In this document: positions 1-9,840 of the stretch, in pieces
How positions within the stretch are numbered: the first letter of the stretch is position 1
Layout of the letters: each line of letters opens with the position of its first letter
Source of the DNA: Nicotiana tabacum
Taxonomy: Eukaryota; Streptophyta; Magnoliopsida; Solanales; Solanaceae
Length of the DNA stretch: 64,000 nucleotides
Direction: 5' to 3'
NCBI RefSeq assembly: GCF_000715075.1
Contig: NC_134101.1
Location: forward strand, 198,730,103-198,794,102
Translations under genes and position numbers: made by a program
The notes under the pieces: model-generated
What the model saw: only the letters and a program-made list of their open reading frames with translations
Database searches by the model: none
What the model was told of the DNA's origin: nothing

Positions 1-1319
1 GATCCAATATAAATCAAATCCTACCCGTTGATCTCCTAGATCAACGACCCGTATTACTTCTTTCTTTTTTTAATTCCTAAGACCCCTAACCCTAGCCTCA
101 TTTCCAAAAGCCCGCCGCCTCTGTATTCTCTCATCTCCTCTCTTCTCTCAACCTAACCCTAGCCCCCTTTCAACCGCCTCCTTTCTCCGGTCTTCTCCGG
201 TGACCACCCTTCAATCCCTAAGCCTCCAATGGCTCCTCCATTGCCATGCTCATCTTCTCTGAGGCCTCCAAGGGCCCTGGGCCATGCCGACTTGTATTCA
301 AGGTTTGCTGTTTGGGCTATTCTTGGTTACTCCGGTGTGATTTCGAGCAAGATCACACTATATTTGTTACGATCTTTAAGTTTCTAAATAGGTTCTTCCA
401 TCTCTTCTTGGGTTTCTTCTGAAACCCTAATTTTTGTTTACATCTTCTAGATCTGTGCAATTTTTAAATGATTAGAGTCTGTTCCTTTTATGTTTTATAC
501 TGTTCTTGAGCCTCTTTTGCAAAAATCATCGATGTCACGTTGTTTTCACTTCTTCTAAAGTTAGGATTTTTTCGGAACTTCTTCTACACTTTGTTTAAAC
601 CGATTTTTATGCTTAAACTTTTATCCTTTGCATATCTCGACTGATACTATGTTTTTACTGCTTTTTCAACCCGCCTATGTTAAAATCCCTAATATTTCTA
701 GATTTTCTTTGTTTGGTTCTGTGTGTTAGCATGACTGCTCGATTCTTGTTAAGTTTCTGTGGTTACCTTGCTTCGAATATGTTCTTACTGAGTTCTTAGC
801 CTAACTTATACCACCTTTATGTGATTATGTTCATCTTGATTGTTCAAGACTTGCCTCTTTCTATCGATATTATTGACCATGCATGTTTGCTACGTCTAGT
901 TGTTCTTACTCTATTTATATGTTGAGTATGGAATCATAACTTCCTCTTAATTGATTCTGAATTCCTTATTTTATGGTTTGGTTGAAAGATCTTCTGTTAA
1001 ACCCTAAATTTTTACCTCGTCTATTTAAATTAACTGATTCTCCTACCTCATTTGCTATGTTTATTCTTACTGAACTATTTCCTTAATAGGAGCTTTCTGA
1101 ACTTAGCCCTAATTGTCTACCCTATACTTACCGAATTTGAATCTTTCTTTATTAGTTGTATACTGATTTCTTTCCTTATTTATCACTTGTTCTTACCATT
1201 TGAGTTAATTTCCTTAAATTAAGGGGAGTATTTACCTTAATATTCTGACTGACCGATTCTGAGTTCCTTAATTACTAATGTACTTTGATTTTTACCTTAT
1301 TTGTTACCTGCTTTCAAAC

Positions 1320-1327
1320 TATAAATA
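1320..1327 (+). promoter_or_regulatory. Putative LTR TATA box
   Basis: TATAAATA lies in the leftmost LTR. The Ogre LTRs further right carry the same octamer at 26391-26398 and 43652-43659 (minus strand), at a comparable distance from the LTR end. The A/C-rich stretch 'cattaacacatcacacgaac' about 20-40 bases downstream is a plausible start region. No transcript evidence is available. Confidence 0.5.
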
Positions 1328-2489
1328 CCTTAGTCTTTCATTAACACATCACACGAACACTCTTAGTTCAAAAGCTATCTCTCACACTTAAAATTTTCTG
1401 CTCTCTTTTGTGCTACTTGCTACAGCTCTAAATTAGCTGGCTGCAAGCTAAGGCTAACCATTATGTTCTCCTATTTTTTTACTTTGCTTACTATTATCTT
1501 TACTGGTATGTTCTAGTTTCAATTCAAAGTTCCAACAACAATATGATTCTCTCATTGTTTCAGTTTATCATGTTTCTAGTTTGCTTCTATTTATGGTTTT
1601 ATAGTGAAACTTGTCGTTGATGTTAACATTATTATGTACTCCCCTCCCTTAAGATTAATATATTACCCCTCTGTGTATTTATGAACATGTCTATACCAAT
1701 TATCACTTACGTGTTATGTGCTTGCCATCATATGTTCCATGAATCCCCAAATCCCTATCACCCCTGTATATGAGTTTGTTCTTTTGTCTAGTTTTGTGAC
1801 TATGTCTGGTCAGCTGCTTCTGAGCATGTCCATACCAATTCCTAGATCTTTGCTTAATTATGTGTCCTATGTATCCCCAAACCCCTTGACCTCTGTTTGT
1901 GACTACTGAACCTGCCTTGGTGCTGTGACTCTTGGCTGTGTATGAACCTGTCCTAAGGTATTGTGTTTGGACTTCTGTTCATTTCTTTAATCTCTTTTCA
2001 AACAGTCTCGGTGTTTTACTAAATTACTTTCAAACATACTTCCTTTTATGTAGTTTTTCACTAAAACCTTTCAACTTGTGTCAATCATTTTCACTCTACT
2101 CCTAAGTCAATAAGTTCTGCCCCTTCTAGTATGTGTACTGCCTTGGGATCCCCTTGAGAACCCTCTGAACTCTGGCATATTGAGCCTGGCCCTTCCACAC
2201 TGTACTTATTCAATTTTTGGTTACCAAGTCTAGGTGCAAGCACTGCCCGGGATCCTTGAGATCCTAAAGGAACTTTGATGCACCTAGACTCCGACGATGG
2301 AATTGAGGCATTTGAAGTCATTGGAGGCTTTGGGAATCCGGTCCTAATCGAAGGCTCCCTATAAAATAGCTTCTTGTTTTCTTATTTACTTATGTAATTC
2401 ATTTATTGGTCTGTAATAACTTGTAAATAAATATTGGGATATTTAGTGAAAGGAATGGGTAGATACATGTTTTATGGGGTAACACGGGT

Positions 2490-3015
2490 AGAAATCATGC
2501 TCATAGGACTTTACATTTAAATCTGATTGCTTTACCAAGTAGAAATCATACTTATAGGGCCTTACATCTTGTCACGCTAGAAACCATGCCTATAGGTTTC
2601 AAACAATTCCATAATAGAAATCATATATGCAATGTCTTAAAATCAGTAGATACCATGCCTATAGGACTTAATCCAGATTCTGTTATGTCAAGTGTTTATG
2701 TGTGTTTTCATGTCTGCATCAGCTTAACAAATAGATGTCATGCCTATAGGATGTAATTTAACCCAGATTCTGTCATAACAAGTGTATGTATGTTTCCATG
2801 CCTGCGAATTTTTAAAATCAGTATTATACTTAGATATCATGCCTATAGGGAACCATACTCGAAATTATGCCTGTCAATCTAAACTAGTCTGAATAATTCA
2901 ACTTAGTCCACGCTTAGTTCACTTCTGAATTGGTTTAATTAAATAGCTTATATTTCCTGAAATAAGTTCTTTTAAATTGTCTCAATCTATCATTAGACAG
3001 CATGCCTATAGGTAT
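2490..3015 (+). repeat. Irregular repeats around 'catgcctatagg' inside the LTR
   Basis: A short block (consensus AT-ATGCCTATAGG) recurs at about 2497, 2545, 2584, 2651, 2736, 2837 and 2999, with decayed copies near 2617 and 2870. The spacing varies from about 35 to 160 bases. Two longer units (about 2640-2720 and 2730-2800) also share 'cagattctgt' and 'caagtgt'. It lies in the R-U5 part of the LTR, about 1.2-1.7 kb after the TATA box. Function unknown; it may simply be a tandem array that has drifted. Confidence 0.6.
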
Positions 3016-4067
3016 TAAAGAAGGCCGTTTCAAAACCAACTTTGTTTTACTATAAATGTAGTCATCAGTACTCCGCGTATAGGCAAGCCTTTAGGGCGTT
3101 TTCAAAACTGCATCTCTGAAACTGTTTCTATTGCTTAATGTTTTCTGATCCTAACAGGATTTAAAATCAATAGGCAACTTCTAGGATCACTACTCCTAAG
3201 TTTATAAAAAGTAAATTGCTTGTCTTTTGCTTATTCACCTAGACATCCTGCCTTAAGATGCTGTTTAATAAAAGCCCTTAATTGTGTTTGAGTCATGCTG
3301 TTTATATGCCTTATTTGAGGAGGAAACTTTGAGCCTCTAATTGCTTCCTTTTAAGTGCTAAAGTCCTAACTGTTTTGCATGTCGCCTTAGAATTTTCACC
3401 TTTAAAACCTTAGGGGTCTGTTTAGAACCACATATAGGTAGAGGTCCTAAATCCCTTTGGGACCAATAAGAAGGGACGGGTAACATCACATAATAGATAT
3501 CGCTAACTAAACACTCGCTTTGCATGACCAATAAGGGGATGTGAATGGTAGATATGGGATATGATGACTACGCGCTAATGTCACGTGTAGCCCCTCATCA
3601 AAGAGTGTTTACCGGACATTGTGTGAGGTGATCCTATTGGCTAACCAACCTAGGATTCCCCCTTTACCAAAATTCCTCTCCTATTTAAAACCTTTGTTTA
3701 CAACTTTGTTCAAAAATCTTTATTCTATTACTTGAGTTACCCCAACGTGCTTTACTTGCCACCTATTTGATTCAACTGTTATTTTATATAGACTAATTTG
3801 TGAATACAAGTTCAGCCAGAACCCACAGTTGTGGACCAAGGGGGGGTGCCTAACACCTTCCCCTCGAGGTTACTTCGAGCCCTTACCCTAATCTCTGATA
3901 ATGCAAACCAATTCAAGAGTTAATCACTCTAGGTGCCCTAATGCACCATAATTCTTTAGGTGACGACTCTTCAAATACCCAATTCCCAAAAGAAAATGAG
4001 TTACTACCCCCATGGAATATCGAAACCCAGTCCTCTCCCTGCGAGGAGGGGAAAAAGGGGCACGACA

Positions 4068-5139
4068 TAAAGGCTTATTAGGAGTCCAATTATTTGTAAT
4101 AAGATAAGGAAAAGATGGGTGCGATGTCCAAATTGTTTCAAATCGGAATATTTTTTTACGACTGAATTTATGCTTTAAATTGAGTAGTAACGGGCAGTGA
4201 TCCGAATAAGTTCTAGGAAGGTGTTGTACGTTGGCTTCAGCAAATAAATTGAGCCAATCATAGTTACAAACGAATCTGTCTAAACGTTCTAGAATTCTAT
4301 TAGCTAGACCCCATTTATTTGTCCAGGTATATCTACTGCCTCTAAAGCCTAAATCCAGTAAATTACAATAATCAAGGCAATGAATAAATTTATCACATCT
4401 TGAATTATTAACGAGATCTCCTCCATATTTTTTATTTGCACGTGTTATTTCATTAAAATCCCCCCATTAACCAAGGCATATTAATATTATCATGCAATGT
4501 CCTTAAATGATCCCATAGATAGTTACGTGCATGCCTATCATTTTTTGCATATATAACTGAAAATAACCAATTATTAGGGTTAGGTGGTACCAGGACAATA
4601 GAGTGTATTGCTTATGGGGTCACTTCTATTTGGTCAAGTTTAAGCAAGTCGCCATGCCACAATAAGGCTATGCCCCCTGAATGTCCTTGAGCTGGTGCTT
4701 CTGCCATGTTGGGAAAACCAGATTCTTTCTTCAGGTGAACATGATCTTGGATATGGGTCTCCAGAAGTGCCACCAAAGCAGGTTGATGGTAATTGAGTAA
4801 CGACCGAAAGTTTCTCTTAAAGTCTTGGGACTGAGCTCCTCGACAATTCCAAATTATGAACTGCATTTGATTACTGTGTGTTGTTGGTGTTGGTGGAGTC
4901 TGTTGTGGCTCCACTTGGGTCATTGTTGGTCCCCTCATTGAGGGTATCAAAACTAGTCCGTATTTTCCTACCTCGGGGTTGTTTGTAGGGCGTAAATTTA
5001 GTGAACAACTTTGAAGCTCCTGGGGGTACACGATGATCACTTTTCTTGCATAATGTTCTTTGAGGTCGTAATATTTGTTGCTGTTTAGGAAGCACAGGAT
5101 GGGACGTGTTTCCCTGATATCCACCATTGTCGCTGCCAC
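4068..5139 (-). pseudogene. LINE (L1-type) ORF2 fragment: AP-endonuclease domain
   Basis: This is the N-terminal part of a non-LTR retrotransposon ORF2. The intact frame runs from 5139 to 4612 and contains the endonuclease motifs NCRGAQ (catalytic Asn), a central 'LLETH' (catalytic Glu) and 'SGGIALLWH'. After a TAA at 4612-4614 the same frame goes on to the DFNEI motif near 4452-4466, where one extra base in a G run shifts the frame, and then to SDHCP near 4190-4205, the catalytic Asp-His pair. The endonuclease of L1-type elements nicks the target for reverse transcription. The reverse-transcriptase half is missing: an LTR ends at 4067 immediately downstream. Stop plus frameshift make it non-functional. 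Confidence 0.85.
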
Positions 5140-5650
5140 TTCTAGTTATTCTATTTCGTCGAGTCCGTTGGAAGTTACTTGTTGGGGACGTACTGGGGTG
5201 GGGTGGTATGGTGTTGCCTATGCATACAAGGGAGATGGGATGTAGAGAGCTGACCTTTGTTGTATCCATGAGACCAGAGAGTGTGATGGAATATGTGGTG
5301 GATAGAATATGAGATCCATCGAAGCTGTTTGGTTGTAGTACAGTGGTGGGAGTGATGTGTGTGTTTGAACATGTTGCATTGATAAGGGTGGATGCATGGC
5401 CCATAGATACTGGTTGTATAGTTCCATCCCCATCCTCATGCCTTCCGTGACTATTTGTGCAATGTCTGCCGGATTTTGTAACATCAGTATCACCTCCTGC
5501 CCTTCCACTTCTATCGTGAAGGGTCAATGCATGCTCTTGTAGGCTCATCTCTAGCCAGGACTATGGATACATTTGTAGTGGTGGGTACTGAGTTATATAT
5601 GTGGTAGTAAGTTCTGTGGTGTGTTGTTCCACCAATGCATTAAAGTAACG
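5140..5650 (-). pseudogene. LINE ORF1 C-terminal remnant and ORF1/ORF2 junction
   Basis: Upstream of the endonuclease, on the same strand, the reading alternates between two frames. One (5508-5218) holds a gag-like ORF1 tail ('LQNPADIAQIVTEG' and a Tyr/His/Pro-rich stretch). The other (5548-4871) carries the polar Arg/Ser/Thr-rich linker that precedes ORF2. Frame changes near 5200 and 5510 show decay. No zinc knuckle is visible, so the element is probably 5'-truncated, as is usual for LINEs. The left boundary at about 5650 is uncertain. ORF1 proteins of this family bind the element RNA; nothing here allows a more precise role. Confidence 0.55.
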
Positions 5651-5760
5651 ATTAATTAAGGGTAATTTAGTGAATTCATCTTTTTTTCTCTCTAAGAGTT
5701 CGTATTTTCTAAAGAGGGGTGCCAAAAGCTAAAAAATCACATATTATGGACCGGAGGGAG
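5651..5760. repeat. Possible half of a Stowaway-like MITE
   Basis: The stretch ends in 'attatggaccggagggag', which resembles the right terminus of Stowaway-type MITEs (mirror of CTCCCTCCGTYC). No matching left inverted repeat was found, so only one end may survive. The neighbouring hAT element was inserted into its GGAGGGAG. Confidence 0.3.
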
Positions 5761-6933
5761 TAAAGGTGTCAAATGGGTGGGGTGGGCCGGGCCGGTTCGG
5801 GTTGAGAAAAAAGTGACTGGACGGCCACCAATTCGGGCCCGGTACCGATTTTTCCATACCGGGTTTAACGGATTCGGGCCCGTCCGGTTATATATTGAAC
5901 CGGAACGTTTCCGCGTCTACGGGGCCGGGCCGGGTCGGGTTTATTTAATTTTTTTATATTTTGTACAACTATCGTAATTTATATTAATATAAAGTAAAAA
6001 TAAAAAATACAAAAATAATCTTATAAAAAGATGTGTTTGAATAAATTTCAGAGGCTTTAAAACCTTTTTATTTGAAAAATTCATTCGATTTAAGATAACA
6101 CAACGAACATGAAAAAAATATAACTTATAGTATAAGTCTTATACTGGACACAAGAGTGTTATAATAACTTGATATATAAGGATCAAGCTTCAAAGGCTTT
6201 CATAGTTTCATTTCAAAATTTTATTCTATAATAATATTTTAAATTAATCAAACAAACTAAAACATTAAGTATAAATACATTTAATAATTTTAAAATAACA
6301 CAAATTATCTTAAATCAAGTTAAATACGAATTTCTGGAGGGCGCTCAAGATAACTCTTCATATGCCTTCTTAAACAGCCTGTGCCCACCTACTTTAGACG
6401 AAGATTTAAGACTCGACCACAATTCTTGCACTTTACTTTGTGAACTTCTTCATTTTCTTTTACCACCTCAAAGTGTTCCCAAACATATGAACGCACTCTA
6501 GAAGTACGAGGCATGATTTAACTTGAATTGAGAATTTGAGTTCGAGAAATGAGAGATAAGTGACGAAATAAAGAACATGGTGGTGTATTTATAGTTTTCC
6601 AAATGACTAAATTAGTAATTACCTAAAGTGTCGTTTTGTAAAAAAAACAATTGCCCAAAAAGGGTTATTCTTGCAAAATATCTGTTGGGCAGTCAAATGG
6701 ATTTTAAAAAAAATCAGAAAATAACCGTTGAACTGGTCCGGTCCGGTTAACCGGTTCATTAGTATTTTTCCCTTGACCGGGTTTGACCGATAAGAAAAAT
6801 ATAAACGTCCCAACCCCCTAACCCCCCAAACTCAGCCCTACCCGGTCCCTTACCATTGGTACGGGCAGGTCCGGATTAATACCAGTCTGGGCCAGTCCGA
6901 AAACGGGTCAACGCGACCCGTTAAACACCTGTT
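5761..6933 (-). mobile_element. Non-autonomous hAT transposon, 1,173 bp
   Basis: The element is flanked by a perfect 8-bp duplication GGAGGGAG (5753-5760 and 6934-6941), the size typical of hAT transposons. Its imperfect terminal inverted repeats are 'aggtgtcaaatgggt' on the left and the mirror of 'acccgttaaacacct' on the right. Subterminal regions are rich in GGCC/CGGGCC and 'ccggttca' repeats, which in hAT elements serve as transposase binding sites; this role is inferred. The interior is AT-rich and keeps only the transposase start (6320-6514, minus). The catalytic core and dimerisation region are absent, so it can move only with a transposase supplied elsewhere. Confidence 0.88.
6320..6514 (-). 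pseudogene. BED zinc-finger remnant of a hAT transposase
   Basis: Starting at the ATG at 6514-6512, the frame encodes about 64 residues. It has an aromatic pair (VWEHF), then CKNC (Cys-X2-Cys) and, after one in-frame TAG, GTGCLRRHM with the following His. This is the layout of a BED-type zinc finger, the DNA-binding N-terminus of hAT transposases. The frame ends at TAA (6320-6322). Nothing of the DDE catalytic core follows. The upstream 100 bases ('gagataagtgacgaaataaag...') may be the old promoter. I am confident of the domain, less so of any present function. Confidence 0.75.
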
Positions 6934-6941
6934 GGAGGGAG

Positions 6942-7100
6942 CATTTACTAATATTTTTTTTGTTTCTAGTGCATATCAAACCTTGTATAATTTTCATTAA
7001 CTTCATTAATAGTTCAACTACACTCGTAAGTGCGTAGGTGGGATTTCTTTAATTATTTTTTTACTCTTTGTATTTTAAATTGGGGTGGGACCATGAATAG
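6942..7100. other. AT-rich spacer between hAT element and MITE
   Basis: No open frame, repeat or motif of note is visible. Confidence 0.6.
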
Positions 7101-7335
7101 TATTCTCTCCGTTCAATTTATATTAATATTTTGCTTTTTGAAAATCAAACTATGTAAACTTTACTTTGAAATGCATTCATGTTGATTTGAGAAGAATTGC
7201 GGTACATTTCGTATAAATTTTGACTATCTTTAATTTTTAAATATTTAGTTAATCTTAATCTAATTTAGTTTCAAAGATTAGTCAAATTGATTCTGAAAAA
7301 GCAAAAATATTTCCATAAATTAAAACGAGGAAGTA
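7101..7335. mobile_element. Stowaway-like MITE
   Basis: The ends form an inverted repeat of about 35 bases: left 'ttctctccgttcaattta' continuing to 'attttgctttttg', right the mirror 'taaattaaaacgaggaag' preceded by 'aaaaagcaaaaatattt'. Both ends are flanked by TA (7101-7102 and 7334-7335), the Stowaway/Tc1-mariner target duplication. The interior is AT-rich with no coding potential. Confidence 0.75.
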
Positions 7336-8449
7336 ATGAATAACAAATTAGAAGATGGTGAGAAAGTTTAGATGACATTGAAATGTTACACCTAAGTTAT
7401 GCATGGGGAGACAGAGAAGAAGATACTTGCCTAAATTAAATGGAAAGTCTGAGCCCATTTTCTTGAAAAGCTTTGAGTTAGTGAAAGTAACTAGCGCAAA
7501 TTCGAAAGGAATCTTAGTACGTACATGTGATTAATTAATGTGGATAGTAGAAGTAGGTAATCCTTTTCGCCTTTAGATAGTCTAAGTTTTCCATCATTGC
7601 TACTTGAACCTTTTCCTAATCCTAATGCTAATTTACATCTTAGTTAATGAGCTAGAATGTCTATTTTGACCAATTGCTACGATTACTTCTGCAATTTACA
7701 TAAATTTCATTAAAAAACTTGACAAGAACGTAGGACTTTTTTTTTTGTAAAGTAGTTTGGTTGATAGCAGGAGTTATAACGTAGTTATTGTTTATGTAGT
7801 GGTTAGTAATGAGGAGAATTTTATACATGAATTAGATAATTTTGAAGGGCATTTTTTCTTTAAATATTTTAATTCCCTCATTGTTAATATGCATATTCTT
7901 ATTCTATATTTTATCCTGCATAAAATAATACACAAATTGTAGCATAACTTTGATGTGGATATATCATTAATACTGACAATTCAACATTGCAGTAATTCAT
8001 GCAACGATTAAATTTCTTATGCGACCAACTAAATATTATGTTATCTTATACAGTAAAATGAATTAATTCAACATATCAACCAAACCTCTTACAATATATA
8101 ATTTTTCAAGTCATTCGTTACATATTGTCCATACTTTTGTTGTGCGCAAGGATTGAGAAAATGTGGTCATGCGTAATTCCAATCGAGCTTTTTCTAACTT
8201 TTTCTTGTTATACGCAACAAAAGTTTTATCTTCATGAATAAAAGGCAGAACAACCTAAATGATATTTATATTTGTGCCACTTTATCATGCTGGTCACCAA
8301 ACTTAGCATTTATCAATTGAATACTTAAATTCGTTCAAACCGTATATAATAAACGCTTATGTCAGGAGGTTGTGCGTGTAATACAATTGATAATAGGCGA
8401 AATCTAGGTGATTTAGCTATTGTTTATGCTCCCGCTTGATTATATCCAA
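7336..8449. other. AT-rich DNA without recognised genes
   Basis: Only short random frames are present. I see no conserved protein, tRNA or clear repeat. The right edge against the Athila LTR is not sharp. Confidence 0.5.
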
Positions 8450-9716
8450 TGACATATTATGGTTAATTGATGAAAAATAGGCTTTAATTGTGATATGTAT
8501 ACATTGCAGGACAAGGAGCCTGTATGATGCTTTCAAGAGGATATTGGAATGATTTATGAGCAAGAACAACCCCTCGGAGTTGAGTGCGCGCAAGGACGAG
8601 AATAAAAAATGGACGAAATCAAGCTCCAGGTGCGCGAAAAAACACGCGAAGGCGCGCAGGAGTTCGCGCGTAAGAAAGGCTGAGGCAGAATCATGCACGA
8701 AGAAACGCGCGAAGTTATGCGCGAGCTCGCGCGTGTCCGGAAAAACGTTATTTAGGGGTAAAATTGGAAATCTGGAGAGAAACCCACTTAACCTATATAA
8801 AGTCAAGCTCGCCCAAGGTTAAATCATCAAGGGTTTTCATAGTTTAGTGCAAGAAATAGAGAGGCAAGAGGCATGAGGCAAGGAGGAGTTTTGACCATCA
8901 AGTTCTTCTTTTCTTTTCTTGTTTTTGCTATTTTGTGATGAAATTGAACTTATTTGGGATGAACACTAGTATGAGTGGCTAAGACCCATTGTTCTGGGGT
9001 CATGGGTAAAACATGAATGTTGTTGTTTGGAGTTTAATTTGATAAAGTGGGTTTATCATATTGGGTTATTTATTTAATTCTGCATTCAATTATTTTGCTG
9101 AGTAGCTAACAGTGAAATACTATCTACGAATCTTTAGTTGAACTCGAAAGTGGAAACTTTAGATTGCATATAGAATTAAATAGAGCAAGTTCTTGAATCC
9201 GGGTCTCGGGGAACGGATTCGCAATTGGGATAGACATATACCCAATTGCCTTGCTTGGTTGAAATACAGGAATTGTAAATTCGTTCTTGTTAATCTTAAT
9301 TCCATAGACATATAGGCATTGAGTTGACTTGAATAGGCGAGTAAGAACTCGACAGATTCTTATGAGTAATATCAACCCTGTCAATCAATAACCCAGATAA
9401 ATTGATTAGTCATTCTAAACCAAGAACACAACACGATTGTTAACTATGCCCGTGACCCTGAAATATCCTTTCCTACTGTTTGTTACTCGAAATTGCTATT
9501 CGTTTAGTTACTTGCTTTAGTTAGATTAGTTCTTTATAGTTTAAGTAGTAAAACAATTACATCTCTCTTTTGTGAACAATCTCTTGGGTAGATACAAAAA
9601 GTGGGTTTGAATCAGTCAACAGTTAATCATAGTCTTTGTGGGAACGATACCCTACTCACTACTCTATTACTTAATGATCACGTGCACTTGCATGAGTATT
9701 TTTGGTCGCAACAAGT
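8450..9716 (+). mobile_element. Athila-type 5' LTR (start uncertain)
   Basis: The end is fixed by the PBS that follows at 9720. The R-U5 part contains the block 'gggaacgatacccta' and 'cttgcatgagtatttttggtcgca', which I recognise from Athila LTRs. A TATA box lies at 8794-8801. Upstream of it, U3 holds a cluster of CGCG motifs (8585-8745). The left terminus was not found, so 8450 is a guess based on where Athila-like sequence begins. No second LTR copy is visible in the window to calibrate it. Confidence 0.55.
8794..8801 (+). promoter_or_regulatory. TATA box of the Athila LTR
   Basis: TATATAAA follows 'cacttaacc' and precedes a purine-rich leader. It sits about 920 bases before the LTR end and 50-210 bases after a cluster of CGCG boxes, a plausible promoter layout. 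It would drive the plus-strand gag-pol RNA. Confidence 0.6.
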
Positions 9717-9719
9717 TTT

Positions 9720-9737
9720 TGGCGCCGTTAACGGGGA
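9720..9737 (+). other. Athila primer-binding site (tRNA-Asp type)
   Basis: TGGCGCCGTTAACGGGGA differs at two positions from the usual Athila PBS TGGCGCCGTTGCCGGGGA, which is complementary to the 3' end of tRNA-Asp. It follows the LTR end directly and precedes gag by about 100 bases. The two changes may weaken priming. Confidence 0.8.
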
Positions 9738-9840
9738 CTTAGAAATTAGCTACTTGACTGAATTGAGCTTTTATTACTTATTTATTCGAGTTTTAACTCT
9801 CAGTTCACTTTGTTTGTGCTAATGCAGGAGTTTCTATTGA

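Larger units (their letters stand above)
1..4067 (+). mobile_element. Tat/Ogre-type LTR, 3' part (3' LTR or solo LTR)
   Basis: This stretch has no credible gene. Its last 230 bases match the conserved LTR end of the other Tat/Ogre elements here: the run 'gtgcctaacaccttcccc', a 'cgacgactct'-like block, 'ctgcgaggagggg' and the terminus GGGGCACGACA, compared with GGAGGTGCGACA in the Ogre LTRs at 24107 and 41461. A TATA box (TATAAATA, 1320-1327) would leave about 2.7 kb of R-U5, similar to the Ogre LTR at 24107-28491. No primer-binding site follows position 4067; LINE coding sequence follows directly. So this is the 3' LTR of a plus-strand element, or a solo LTR, whose start lies left of the window. 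Family assignment is inferred from terminal similarity. Confidence 0.7.

Noticed and set aside
1718..2321. Short frames at 1718-1909 (+) and 2091-2321 (-)
   Set aside because: They lie inside LTR sequence, have no conserved motif and have no support from the other copies.
5777..5977. Gly/Arg/Pro-rich 66-codon frame
   Set aside because: It covers the GC-rich subterminal region of the hAT element, opposite to its transposase; no domain.
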